Below, one piece after another: positions 9,408 through 18,771 of a stretch of 64,000 nt of DNA (the stretch's first letter is position 1; every line of letters starts with the position of its first letter). This DNA comes from Granulicella sp. L60. GTDB lineage: Bacteria > Acidobacteriota > Terriglobia > Terriglobales > Acidobacteriaceae. The DNA lies in assembly GCF_009765825.1 (NCBI RefSeq), contig NZ_LMUR01000004.1, forward strand, positions 1 through 64,000. The letters are read 5' to 3'. The position numbers and the translations under genes were made by a program. The notes under the pieces were generated by a model. It ran no database searches. It was not told the origin of the DNA and saw nothing but the letters and a program-made list of their open reading frames with translations.

Positions 9408-10370
9408 ATGCACGCCGTCGACAATAAACACAGAACATCTTTAAGTGGAGAGGCCTTGGCCCTGATTTACATGGGTATCATTGCCTTCTCGGCTCAAAAG
9501 ACTGGCTTTTCTTTGCTCCTATTCCCCGAACTCGCAGCATTGTCGCATGATGTTTTTACTCGACCTCAAGGGAAATGGGCAGGCCAACCATGGCAGCTCG
9601 TTATAACCCCGACAATCGCCGCGCTCTTTGGTTTATTTGTCGTGCGTCACACGAACTTCAATGCCATAGCTATTACCTTGATTGTTTCAGTCAGCCTCAT
9701 TGTAATCAAACTTCTAAAATCGACGATCGCCCCTGCAATCTCAGCGGGCGTGCTGCCAATGGTACTATCCGAGCGAAGTTGGATCTATCCTGTTGGTATT
9801 TTTGTGGGACTAAGCGTACTCGTTTTAGTTCTACTCATCTGGAAGAGATGTGCCCCTAAAGCACCCAGCCTGTCACATGAAGAAGAGATCGATTCAAAGG
9901 TGATTGACGATCTCGAGACACCACCTCACGATCGTTTTTGGAGCGTCGCCCTTGTTGCATTTGTACTGGTTTTGGGAACGCTCGCACAAGTCACGGGACT
10001 TTTCTTCTTGATATTCCCTCCCCTAATTGTTGTGGCCTACGAAATTCTCGGGCACCCGGAGATTCCAGGCTGGATGGAACGCCCCATACTATTTCCAGTG
10101 ATTAGCTTTCTTACTGCCTCTGTCGGGCTTGTGTTCTGTCACGTCTTCGATGCCGGTTTTGTGGGTGTGATCGTGGCTATGTTCTGTTCGATTGCAATCC
10201 TGAAGATATTTAAAGTGCATATGCCCCCGGCGCTGGCAGTGGGGATACTACCGTTCGTCATGAAAGCTCCGAATTACAGGTACCCAATATCGGTGTTGAT
10301 AGGAACAGTCGCACTCATGTTGTACTTCGCGAGCTACCGCAGACTGCGTGAAAGCACATGGTTGAAATGA
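9408..10370 (+). CDS. HPP-type membrane protein with internal duplication
   Basis: A 320-residue polytopic membrane protein built from two halves of about 150 residues. Half one has LLLFPELAALSHDVF and IAPAISAGVLPMVLSE; half two has FLIFPPLIVVAYEIL and MPPALAVGILPFVM, at matching positions and each followed by a YP-(V/I)-hydrophobic helix. The PPA-x-x-x-G-x-L-P segments resemble the HPP-family motif. A charged linker (residues about 148-172, rich in Glu and Asp) joins the halves. About eight membrane helices are likely. HPP proteins are integral membrane proteins, some linked to nitrite transport; the substrate here is unknown. The 9146-9407 gap upstream shows nothing distinctive. Confidence 0.72.
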   Translation: MHAVDNKHRTSLSGEALALIYMGIIAFSAQKTGFSLLLFPELAALSHDVFTRPQGKWAGQPWQLVITPTIAALFGLFVVRHTNFNAIAITLIVSVSLIVIKLLKSTIAPAISAGVLPMVLSERSWIYPVGIFVGLSVLVLVLLIWKRCAPKAPSLSHEEEIDSKVIDDLETPPHDRFWSVALVAFVLVLGTLAQVTGLFFLIFPPLIVVAYEILGHPEIPGWMERPILFPVISFLTASVGLVFCHVFDAGFVGVIVAMFCSIAILKIFKVHMPPALAVGILPFVMKAPNYRYPISVLIGTVALMLYFASYRRLRESTWLK

Positions 10371-10623
10371 CTCGATTATGAGAAATGGCGCTAGGCACAT
10401 TCCTTCAGCATATGAAGGATCGGCTTCAAAAAACGTCTCTCTGGTTTTCGAACCATGACACTTCTGTTTCCGCGAGGATTAGCAAACCTGCGAGGTCTCA
10501 TCGAACAGCTAAGCGGCTCCATCTTGCGCACGAGAGCAATGTAGCCGTAGGAAGTCCCACTTCGTCACATGCCAGAACATTGCCAGATTTGAAAAGACTT
10601 TCAATACGACGTCGTCCGCGGCC

Positions 10624-10686
10624 GTGCATTTTGGTAAAGCTGAGTTAAATTGCGAAAGACTCTTTCTCGTCGTTCTCCTACACTAT
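10624..10686 (+). promoter_or_regulatory. Shared upstream box A with -10-like element
   Basis: GTGCATTTTGGTAAAGCT starts at 10624, GCGAAAGAC at 10652 and CCTACACTAT at 10677. The same three parts in the same order occur upstream of catalase (16204) and of the RclA-like gene (20386). The last part resembles a -10 element with the GAAAGA block where a -35 would be, as for an activator binding next to polymerase. It lies about 300 bases before the gene at 10932. The rest of the 10371-10931 gap holds no convincing gene; an 87-codon frame at 10385 looks like chance. Confidence 0.6.
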
Positions 10687-10867
10687 TTCTATTTGCGGAT
10701 GATCATATCCGAGAGATCCTCGTGAGTGCGAAATCAGTCTAATGCTGGAACGATGGAGGCAATCTCCGTTGCGCCTGGACACCACTACCTTGGATTGACC
10801 AGGTTCATGCAGCCATCCGGACCCTCTTTCTGTTGAGGGGCACAGTTCTGTTGATCTGCTTCACTAC

Positions 10868-10911
10868 ATCGGTCTCCTCACTGTTTTAGGAACAAACAAT
10901 TTGAGACCGAT
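10868..10911 (+). promoter_or_regulatory. Leader stem-loop or operator before the 10932 gene
   Basis: ATCGGTCTC (10868-10876) and its exact reverse complement GAGACCGAT (10903-10911) flank a 26-base spacer, ending 8 bases before the AGGAGG ribosome site (10919-10924). It could be an mRNA hairpin controlling translation or a protein-binding inverted repeat. Confidence 0.4.
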
Positions 10912-10931
10912 TTACCATAGGAGGATTTGGG

Positions 10932-11652
10932 ATGCACGAATTAGTTACCAAGATTGTCAAAGCAACACGGGGGATTGCATCGTTGGAAAAAATTTAGCCG
11001 TTTAGAAGCAACCATCGTTACAGGCGGCGCTTTTTGGGCTATGAAGAATCTGGTACAAGATCCAACTCCCCGTCGAATGACGGTTTCACTTCACGAAGAA
11101 CGCTCTTCGGTTAAACCCTTCGGAGATCCTGACTGGCACACCTCATTCGTTCCAGAACATATCGCAATCCTCAAAGGAGATGGCTCCATCGTCTCTCAAC
11201 GAGACAATCCTCGGGAGTCTTTCGTAGGGCATGAAATGCTAACGCCGTGGGATCCCCTGCACCGAGCGTATTTCAACGGTTATGCTCTGTGGACATATCT
11301 CACAACGCCATTCCTGCTTGCAATGAATGGTGTCAACGTTTCTGAGATTAGTCCCTGGATCGAGACTGGTGAAACCTGGCGGGTACTACGTGCGATATTT
11401 CCTAAGGAGATCGCCACACACAGCCCTGTTCAGGACTTTTTCTTTGATAGTGAGTATCAACTTCGGCGCCATGATTACAACGTCGATGTCGCAGGTGGCT
11501 TCGAGGCGGCACAACTTGTATACGACTATATCGAGGTGGATGGTATTCGACTACCAAGCAAGAGACGCGCCTATACTCGAAATTCGGATAGTCGGCCTAA
11601 TCTCGAGCCGGTAATGGTTTCGATCGACATTAGCAATGTGAAGTTTTCATAA
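10932..11652 (+). pseudogene. Paralogue of the 5237 gene with one-base insertion near its start
   Basis: The main frame (10954-11652, no ATG) encodes a protein closely related to the 5237 product: HGGLHRW, TPWDPLHRAYFNGYALWTYL, TTPFLLA and RRHDYNVDVAGG. A perfect AGGAGG site lies 7 bases before ATG 10932, but that frame reads MHELVTKIVKA and then goes out of register. Removing one base (an A near 10965) joins it to HGGLHRW and gives exactly 239 codons, the same length and N-terminal register as the paralogue. The gene is therefore broken by a single-base insertion, or the base is a sequencing error. A weak TTG at 10954 could give a shortened product. It precedes the alcohol dehydrogenase on the same strand. 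Function unknown. Confidence 0.72.
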
Positions 11653-11784
11653 ACTATAAAAGTTCTGCAGGCTTTCCACTGTCCTTCGCCAAGAGAAGCC
11701 CAATCAAGACAACTGAGATCAGACCTGAAGTTGAGCTCGGTGTGTGAGTTCGCTTTCAGACCAGATAGAGGAGTAGAGAACTAT

Positions 11785-12810
11785 ATGTCACAGACTAAAT
11801 TCATGTACCGTGCTTTCCAGGCTGTCAGTCCCGGAAAGTTAGAGCTGGCTATGAAGCCGGTTGTCGATCCAATGCCCGGGTATGTGCGTATCCGGGTTGA
11901 AGCATGCGGCGTCTGCCACTCTGACGCAGGAACAGTGGAGGGAGTCTTTCCTATTGAATGGCCGCGTGTCCCAGGCCATGAGGTCGTAGGCCTCATCGAG
12001 GCCAAAGGTGAAGGTGTCGAAGACTGGACTGTCGGTCAGCGCGTTGGCGTTGGGTTTCTCGGTGGAAGCTGTGGACATTGCACATTTTGTCGTGGGGGAG
12101 ATCTGGTCAATTGTAAAAATCAGGAATTTACCGGAATTCAGCATGACGGCGGCTACGCCGAAGTCATGATCGCTAAGGCAAGTGGTCTCATCTCTATTCC
12201 GGATGACCTCTCTTCCATCGACGCAGCTCCCCTGCTTTGTGCCGGGCTCACTACCTTCAGTGCGCTACGTGATGCACCAACAAAGGCCGGTGACTTGGTC
12301 GCGGTGTTAGGAATCGGAGGCTTAGGACACCTAGGTGTCCAATATGCCCGGAAGATGGGATTTGAAGTTGCAGCCATTGGGCGTGGCTCCGACAAAGCGG
12401 AATTGGCAAAGCAGCTCGGAGCACATCACTATATTGACAGTTCTACTGCGGACGTCGCCAAGGCCTTGCAAGCGCTTGGTGGTGCATCATTGATATTGGC
12501 CACAGCATCCGGTGGCAAAGCAACCGCAGACGTCGTGAAGGGACTTCGCCCCCGAGGTCGCATTCTTGTGCTAGGGGCAACCCCCGATCCAATTGCGCTG
12601 TCATCCTCCGACCTGATCTTCGGCACCCGATCCGTTGAGGGTGGGCTAACCGGCGATCCCGCTACGGCAGATACCACACTCAAATTCAGCTCACTTGCAG
12701 GTGTAGCTGCAATGATCGAGACAATGCCTCTCGAGCGCGCCCCTGAGGCATACGCGCGCATGATGTCCGGTAAGGCTCTATTCCGCGTCGTCCTCACTAT
12801 GAATACATAA
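11785..12810 (+). CDS. Zinc-dependent alcohol dehydrogenase
   Basis: A 341-residue medium-chain dehydrogenase. Catalytic zinc ligands are in CGVCHSD (residues 41-47), GHE (64-66) and the Cys of PLLCAGLTT. The structural zinc knuckle is Cys96, Cys99, Cys102 and Cys110. The Rossmann motif is GIGGLGHLG. It interconverts alcohols and aldehydes with NAD(P); it resembles the adhA/AdhT group. The start is taken at ATG 11785 (MSQTKFMYRAF) with GAGGAG 11 bases upstream, although the frame opens at 11731. It lies 132 bases behind the 10932 gene and may share its promoter at box A. The 12811-13003 gap separates it from a convergent regulator. Confidence 0.9.
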   Translation: MSQTKFMYRAFQAVSPGKLELAMKPVVDPMPGYVRIRVEACGVCHSDAGTVEGVFPIEWPRVPGHEVVGLIEAKGEGVEDWTVGQRVGVGFLGGSCGHCTFCRGGDLVNCKNQEFTGIQHDGGYAEVMIAKASGLISIPDDLSSIDAAPLLCAGLTTFSALRDAPTKAGDLVAVLGIGGLGHLGVQYARKMGFEVAAIGRGSDKAELAKQLGAHHYIDSSTADVAKALQALGGASLILATASGGKATADVVKGLRPRGRILVLGATPDPIALSSSDLIFGTRSVEGGLTGDPATADTTLKFSSLAGVAAMIETMPLERAPEAYARMMSGKALFRVVLTMNT

Positions 12811-13003
12811 CTGAAAACGATAGGGAGGTGAATCGACCCGAACTGAACCCTGCAACATAAGGAGAAGACACTTTGCCTGAAGTGTGCGGGTGAAGCCTGT
12901 TTATGTAACAAGCTTCACCTTCCACTCTCGTTGGGACATTGGGGTACTTATCACACCGCGACGAACACGCTTGACACTATGCGCGATCAAATCTTCTGCG
13001 CGA

Positions 13004-15913
13004 TTAGTTGCACAATGATTTCATGTATTCCAGGTCTTTTTTCGCTTCTTGAAGATCAAATGTATCAAAACCCTCAGTAAAACGAGCATATACATTGCTG
13101 AGCAAGTTCAAAGCAGAATCGAATCGGTCTTGCCGAACCATGAGCTTCGCAAGGCTCCTTGCAGTCCGCAGTTCCCAACTCAGGTTGCCCTGATTCTTCG
13201 CACGCTCGAGCGAATGCCTTAGGAAAACTTCCGCTCCTTGAGTATCCGGCTCCTGCCTTGCGCCCAAGAGGTCGCCTTTTTTTCGTAATATCTCGGGCAT
13301 GTCGAATGAACTCCCGCTAAATTCCGCCTGGTCAATAGCTTTATCGATGGCTATCAAAGCCGCATTGAATTGTCCGAGAAACGCGAGCCCTTCGGCGAGC
13401 GCAGTTCTGAGCGCGGTTACCTGAATATTGTGCTGCTCTTCATTCAAGACTTTCAAGGCGTCGTACAACAGTTGTACTCCTGCCGCAGCGTGGCCTCCTT
13501 TCACGAGGAGTTCTCCCTTGAGGCCAAGGCCGACTGCCCGATAAGGCCTCAGAGAATAGCGTTCGGCATGCCCAATCAGAGTCTCTATAATCTCTTTAGC
13601 CTTTGCCAGATCACCGCACCAGAGAAAGACAGAGGCTGTATACACCATAGACATGCACTTAGTGACAGGACGCTCTTCGAGATCTCCTTCATCTAAAACT
13701 CGTGACGCCGCCTGAAGAGCTTGTTCGGGAAAACCGCGAAGCCAAAGTCCCTGAGCCAGAGCTCCAACTACAAGAATGCGATTGTCATAGCCAAAGAGCG
13801 ATAGTTTGAGACTCGGAAATGCGGCAGCCAGCGCGAGTCCCGCCTCGCAGTTCACTTTAGAATTCTCTTGATCTCCAGAGAGATGTTGAGCAAAGCCGAG
13901 CATCCAGTCCGACATAATAATACCGGCTGGGTCTTCCAGGCTCAACGCCAAGAGCTTGCTTTCTTGCGAGAGGCTTAACGCCGCGCGATAATCGCCGATG
14001 CGGGTGGAAAGGATCATGAGACCCGCAAGAAACCGGAGTCGATATGGCTGGTCTCCAAGCATCTCCGTGAGTTCCAATCCTCGAGTGATTGCGATCCTAA
14101 CATCATCACTATTCCCTCTGGTAAACATCAACGATGTCGCCAGCGCCTCCTGGAGCTTCATTTCGACGGATGTTCCAAGGTAAGTATTTGCTAGCTTCGA
14201 TACTGCCTCTCGACTCCATCTGAGGCCTTCACTCAATAAAGAAGCCTCAATAAAGAGCGGTGCTGCCGAGGCAGAAAGATCTACAGCAATCGAAGTGTCA
14301 CCATGATCAGAAAAACACCATTCCAGTGCCGCTCGTACATTGCCGAGGTAAGCCGAGATCTTGAAAGAGCTTTCACGATCCCAAAACGTCGGATTGCGGA
14401 TATCGACCAGTTTAAGAACTTGAACGAAATGACAGGCGTGCCGCTTTGCTACCAAATTCAATTCACCGGCTTGGCGCAGTTTTTCGAATGCATAGGCACG
14501 TGTCGTCTCAAGCAAACGATAGATCATTACTCGCCCGCTAGCGGTTGTTGCGACCAAAGACTTCTCGACGAGGCTACCCAAAACTTCTGCGACTTCTATT
14601 TCGCAATTCTCTCCATCAACAACATCTTCCGCCGCGTTTAAATTGAATGTGCCTACGAAGATAGACAATCTCAGCAGAACTAGCTGCTCAACATCAGAGA
14701 GCAAGTCGTAGCTCCAATCAAGCATGGCATTTAGAGTTTTGTGTCGAGGCAATGCAGCCCGTCGGCCCTGCCATTGCAATCTCAACCTATCGCTTAACAG
14801 TTGAGCGACACCTCGAAGCCCATGCGCGTTGATGCGGCCAGCCACCAACTCGATTGCAAGAGGTAGCCCATCGAGACTGCGACAGATGTGAGCAACAACT
14901 GCCGCATCAGCATTATTCAGTTCAATTTGTGTTCCACTTGCACCTGTGCGCTCCAGGAAGAGTTGTACTGCCGGGAAAGTCAAAGCGTAAGCCGCGGTCA
15001 TGGCTTGGCTTTCTACCGGACTTTCCAGTGATGGAAGTCGGTAGACGTGTTCTCCTTCTGCACGGATTGCCTCTCTGCTTGTCACGAGAATGCAAACCCC
15101 CAAAGCACCATTGAATATTTCCTCAGAAAGAGGTGCAATTACTTCGACAAGATGTTCACAGCTATCAAGAATAAGAAGAAGTTTTCGATTAACCAGACCA
15201 GCTATGAGGGAAGACGCAGGGTCATTTCCTTGGACATGAATATTTAACGTCGATGCCACAGTGTTGGCCACTAGAGAAGAATCTGCAATCGATCCCAGAT
15301 CGACGAACACGACCGCGCCGTCAAACCCTGACAACAGAGAGTATGCAACCGATATAGCGACGGTCGTCTTACCCATTCCGCCAGATGCCACGATGCTAAC
15401 GAAGCGACTGCTCAGCAGTTGAGAACAAATTGTCTGAACAGATTCATCGCGTCCAATCATCCGTTGAAGCTGAGGAGGCAAATTCGATGCGAAGCTCAAT
15501 CCTGATTTTGACGAAACAGACGGGATCTGTGTTTCAACTGACCTATCTGCAATCGGCGCGACAAAGCAGTAACCGCGCCCCAGCACGTTTGTTATATATC
15601 TGGCCCCGGCCTTTCCGTCGCCCAGCGTTTTTCGAAGATTGGATACATGCACGCGAAGCGCGCTCTCATCGACCGTAACGCCGGGCCATACCGCCTCGAT
15701 CAAATCCTGGTGGCTAACAATCGTGCCTGCCTGCTCAACTAATGCCAATAGAATATCAAGAGCGCGACTCCCTACTCGTACTGGCACGCCTTCTTTTTTA
15801 AGAAGCCGTTCGCTAACGAGGAGACAGAACGGACCAAATACAACAATAGAGGCAGTTCGCGAATTATCTTTACTTGCCTTCATAAACCTTGGGTTTCGCC
15901 GCTTATTAGCCAT
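13004..15913 (-). CDS. Winged-helix/NB-ARC-type ATPase/TPR transcriptional regulator (AfsR-like)
   Basis: A protein of about 969 residues. An OmpR-type winged helix comes first (VGSRALDILLALVEQ, VDESALRVHVSNLRKTLGD, then YITNVLGRGYCF). A STAND-type ATPase follows, with P-loop GGMGKTT about residue 180 and Walker B LLLILDSCEHL, and SRDGLPLAIEL-type sensor sequence (SLDGLPLAIELVAGRI). The C-terminal half is helical TPR-like repeats. Such proteins are large one-component regulators whose oligomerisation is gated by ligand and ATP. The start is uncertain: ATG 15913 (MANKRR) or ATG 15883 (MKASKD); the frame opens at 15991. Its ligand and targets are unknown. It is convergent to the alcohol dehydrogenase and divergent from catalase. 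Confidence 0.85.
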   Translation of the reverse strand: MANKRRNPRFMKASKDNSRTASIVVFGPFCLLVSERLLKKEGVPVRVGSRALDILLALVEQAGTIVSHQDLIEAVWPGVTVDESALRVHVSNLRKTLGDGKAGARYITNVLGRGYCFVAPIADRSVETQIPSVSSKSGLSFASNLPPQLQRMIGRDESVQTICSQLLSSRFVSIVASGGMGKTTVAISVAYSLLSGFDGAVVFVDLGSIADSSLVANTVASTLNIHVQGNDPASSLIAGLVNRKLLLILDSCEHLVEVIAPLSEEIFNGALGVCILVTSREAIRAEGEHVYRLPSLESPVESQAMTAAYALTFPAVQLFLERTGASGTQIELNNADAAVVAHICRSLDGLPLAIELVAGRINAHGLRGVAQLLSDRLRLQWQGRRAALPRHKTLNAMLDWSYDLLSDVEQLVLLRLSIFVGTFNLNAAEDVVDGENCEIEVAEVLGSLVEKSLVATTASGRVMIYRLLETTRAYAFEKLRQAGELNLVAKRHACHFVQVLKLVDIRNPTFWDRESSFKISAYLGNVRAALEWCFSDHGDTSIAVDLSASAAPLFIEASLLSEGLRWSREAVSKLANTYLGTSVEMKLQEALATSLMFTRGNSDDVRIAITRGLELTEMLGDQPYRLRFLAGLMILSTRIGDYRAALSLSQESKLLALSLEDPAGIIMSDWMLGFAQHLSGDQENSKVNCEAGLALAAAFPSLKLSLFGYDNRILVVGALAQGLWLRGFPEQALQAASRVLDEGDLEERPVTKCMSMVYTASVFLWCGDLAKAKEIIETLIGHAERYSLRPYRAVGLGLKGELLVKGGHAAAGVQLLYDALKVLNEEQHNIQVTALRTALAEGLAFLGQFNAALIAIDKAIDQAEFSGSSFDMPEILRKKGDLLGARQEPDTQGAEVFLRHSLERAKNQGNLSWELRTARSLAKLMVRQDRFDSALNLLSNVYARFTEGFDTFDLQEAKKDLEYMKSLCN

Positions 15914-16203
15914 CGTCGCTACATGTCCTTGCCAGAGTCGAGCAACCTTCGCTTTTCGAGAGCCTGACCAGATTCTTACTTCGGCACACACTCACGCTGT
16001 GGGCCGTTCTGGTCGCAACGCTACGGCTCACGTTCTCGGCCAAAAGATAAGCTCTACCTAATCTCTCTTTGGCCGTTACTCACAACCAAAGCAACACTAA
16101 CTCTAGCGCCTGAAATTCGCCACGACACAACCGCAGCAAAATAGGACATTTTCGGATAGTAATGCAATTCCAAAGGGAATTGACGATGGGGTCATTTAAC
16201 TCC

Positions 16204-16267
16204 GTGCATTTTCGCAAAGCTAATTGGATAGCGAAAGACCTAAGCCCTCCGTTCTGCCTACACTGTC
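16204..16267 (+). promoter_or_regulatory. Shared upstream box B with -10-like element (catalase)
   Basis: GTGCATTTTCGCAAAGCT starts at 16204, GCGAAAGAC at 16231 and CGTTCTGCCTACACTGT at 16250. It matches box A best, including the downstream CGTTCT-CCTACACT run. The predicted transcript would have a leader of about 270 bases before katA. The rest of 15914-16539 shows no gene. Confidence 0.6.
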
Positions 16268-16539
16268 TTCAGTCGAAACTCCTTTCATCAAGGATACCTT
16301 CGACGATATACGAGGCCGGTGCGAAGCAATTGTCACGGTGGCACCACCATAAAACATCGCGCCAGATAGTACTGGCATGGGGTCGTCGGAACTACGTCCA
16401 GAAGCAAACAAAAATGATGTGCACAAACATTGAAGGATCCCCCATTTAACACGCGGACTCGGCCCCGAGCCGATATCAGTCGAATGCGGGCGACGCACGA
16501 TCCGGTAAAGATTCAGATCTCAAAAAGTGAGGAACACGA

Positions 16540-17994
16540 ATGTCCAACTCCGAACGTTTCACAAACTCGACCGGCTCTCCGGTTCCTGATAATACGAATA
16601 TTCAAACTGCTGGTCCGCGCGGCCCCGCCCTTCTCCAAGACATTTGGCTGATCGAGAAATTAGCACACTTCGATCGGGAGGTGATTCCGGAACGCCGAAT
16701 GCACGCGAAAGGGTGGGGAGCACACGGAACATTCACGACTACCCATGACATCTCGCGATACACAAAGGCGGCGATCTTCTCTAAGGTCGGAAAACAAACT
16801 CCGATGTTCGCCCGGTTTTCCACTGTAGCCGGAGAACGTGGTGCAGCCGATGCGGAACGTGATATTCGAGGGTTTGCTCTCAAGTTCTACACCGAGGATG
16901 GAAACTGGGATATCGTCGGCAATAACACGCCTGTCTTCTTTTTTCGTGATCCCCTGCGTTTTTCAGACCTTAACCATGCAATTAAGCGAGACCCAAGAAC
17001 TGGACTCAGAAGCGTGCAGAACAACTGGGATTACTGGTCATTGCTCCCTGAAGCGTTGCATGAGGTAACCATAATTATGTCTGATCGAGGCATACCCAAG
17101 TCATTTAGGCATATGCATGGCTTCGGCAGTCATACCTTCTCCATGATCAATGCCGAAGACAAACGCGTCTGGGTGAAGTTCCATTTCCGATCCCAACAAG
17201 GTATCGAAAACCTTACGGACGAAGCTGCTGCGGCCTTGGTAGCAACTGACCGTGAGAGCAATGGACGCGATCTGTTGGATTCTATTGAGCGCGGAGAATT
17301 TCCGAAGTGGACTCTCTTTATCCAGGTAATGACGGAGGAACAAGCGAAGACGCATCGACACAATCCATTTGATCTGACGAAGGTTTGGCCCAAAGCGGAC
17401 TATCCCTTGATCGAAGTCGGAGTAATGGAACTCAACCGCTATCCGGATAATTTCTTTGCAGAGGTCGAGCAAGCAGCATTCTCCCCTGCGAACGTCGTCC
17501 CAGGGATCAGCTTTTCTCCTGATAAGATGCTTCAGGGCCGGCTCTTCTCTTATGGAGATACACAACGTTATCGCCTGGGGGTCAATTTCAACCACATCCC
17601 TGTCAACGCTCCGAAATGCCCATTTCTTTCCTACCACCGGGATGGAGCGATGCGTACGGACGGAAATCTTGGATCCACAGTGAACTATCACCCAAACTCT
17701 CAGGGCGTGTGGGACAATCAACCGGAGTATGCTGAGCCTGCACTCGCTATAGAGGGCAAAGCAGATCACTGGGATCATCGTGTTGACCACGACCATTGGG
17801 AACAGCCGGGCAATCTCTTTCGGCTGATGAACCCTGAGCAGCAACAGGTTCTCTTCGAGAATACCGCCCGTAACATCACGGGTGCCTCTCTAGAGGTTAT
17901 TGAGCGTCATATTGCGAACTGTACTCGGGCAGACTCCGCATATGGTGCTGGTGTCGCGCGAGCTCTGCATCTTGACCATCTCATAAAGCTATAG
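16540..17994 (+). CDS. katA: Monofunctional haem catalase
   Basis: 484 residues, typical of small-subunit clade 3 catalases; splits hydrogen peroxide to water and oxygen. The distal haem His55 is in [12 protein letters not shown], Asn128 in VGNNTPVFF, and the proximal haem tyrosine (Tyr338) in [14 protein letters not shown]. All are present, so the enzyme should be active. There is no signal peptide, so it is cytoplasmic. GAGGAA lies 7 bases before the ATG. It carries shared box B upstream and is followed 59 bases later by a broken AhpD-like gene, probably the same transcript. Confidence 0.96.
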   Translation: MSNSERFTNSTGSPVPDNTNIQTAGPRGPALLQDIWLIEKLAHFDREVIPERRMHAKGWGAHGTFTTTHDISRYTKAAIFSKVGKQTPMFARFSTVAGERGAADAERDIRGFALKFYTEDGNWDIVGNNTPVFFFRDPLRFSDLNHAIKRDPRTGLRSVQNNWDYWSLLPEALHEVTIIMSDRGIPKSFRHMHGFGSHTFSMINAEDKRVWVKFHFRSQQGIENLTDEAAAALVATDRESNGRDLLDSIERGEFPKWTLFIQVMTEEQAKTHRHNPFDLTKVWPKADYPLIEVGVMELNRYPDNFFAEVEQAAFSPANVVPGISFSPDKMLQGRLFSYGDTQRYRLGVNFNHIPVNAPKCPFLSYHRDGAMRTDGNLGSTVNYHPNSQGVWDNQPEYAEPALAIEGKADHWDHRVDHDHWEQPGNLFRLMNPEQQQVLFENTARNITGASLEVIERHIANCTRADSAYGAGVARALHLDHLIKL

Positions 17995-18053
17995 AGTCGC
18001 GCTCACAAATATCCGGCGCACCTCAAAATACCAACTATTTGACAGGACTTTCT

Positions 18054-18402
18054 ATGCACATGCAGGATTGGAATACTTATCGTTCCCAACTCATAGATGG
18101 AGTTGGGAGTCTGGCCAGACTTACTCCTGACACTGTCAAGGGCTACACAGTAATGGGGCAACGCGGCGCAAAGAACCAACCACATCGATGCGAAAACCCG
18201 AGAGTTGATCGCTCTCGGGGTCGCCATTACCCTTCGATGCGATGGCTGTATCACCTTCCATGTAGCTGCAGCGCGAGAACAGGGCGCGACCAAGGAGGAA
18301 ATAGCCGAGGCTCTGGGCGTTGCAATCTCCATCAATGCTGGCGCTGCGTTGGTCTATTCGACTCGTACACTCGACGCGTTCGAAGCCGCTGCCGAATGCT
18401 AG
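18054..18402 (+). pseudogene. AhpD-like carboxymuconolactone decarboxylase family gene, frameshifted
   Basis: The first part (from ATG 18054, MHMQDWNTYRSQL...TVKGYTVMGQRGAKN) and the second part (NHIDAKTRELIALGVAI...CDGCITFHVAAA...) are in different frames. Deleting one C near 18177 in AAGAACCAACC joins them into a normal protein of about 115 residues. The CxxC redox motif of AhpD-type peroxidase partners is present (RCDGC). AGGA lies 6 bases before the ATG. Members are alkylhydroperoxidases or related thiol oxidoreductases, which suits the position right after catalase. The lesion is one base, so a sequencing error remains possible. Confidence 0.78.
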
Positions 18403-18771
18403 TTTGGAGAGGAATTGCGTGATGCGAAGCGTAGCCCAGGTCGCGCACGTTTCTCTCCACGAGAGTGCAAGTCCCTCCGCTGGAAGGCAGTGCGGAGGCT
18501 GGAGTCGTCGGTAATCCTATCTGGACGGAGAGGACCTCTTTTTCCGTCTGCTCGCAGATGCAGCCACCAACGAGAGTTTCATTGCGACAAGAATCTTTCC
18601 GTTCGGCTCAAGACATTTCTGTGACCCTCAGCCATCTAGCCGGAACGACTCTTTGCTTCCGGACCTCGTGACCAAAGCGCCATATCGCCACTCTGAAGGC
18701 GGAAGTATTCACGTTGCCGATTTCTGCTGCACCTTAAACTCCGCCTCCATGAGAAGCGATACGGGACAGGG
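18403..18771. other. Gap with possible gene remnant
   Basis: No intact gene. One plus-strand frame from about 18510 reads DGEDLFFRLLADAATNESF and then FGSRHFCDP, which looks protein-like but has no start and matches nothing I know. It may be a decayed third gene of the catalase unit. Confidence 0.3.

Noticed and set aside
10385..10648. 87-codon frame after the HPP gene
   Set aside because: Basic, low-complexity translation, no ribosome site, and it overlaps box A.
17101..17844. 247-codon frame antisense to catalase
   Set aside because: Lies fully within an intact, well-matched catalase gene and resembles nothing.
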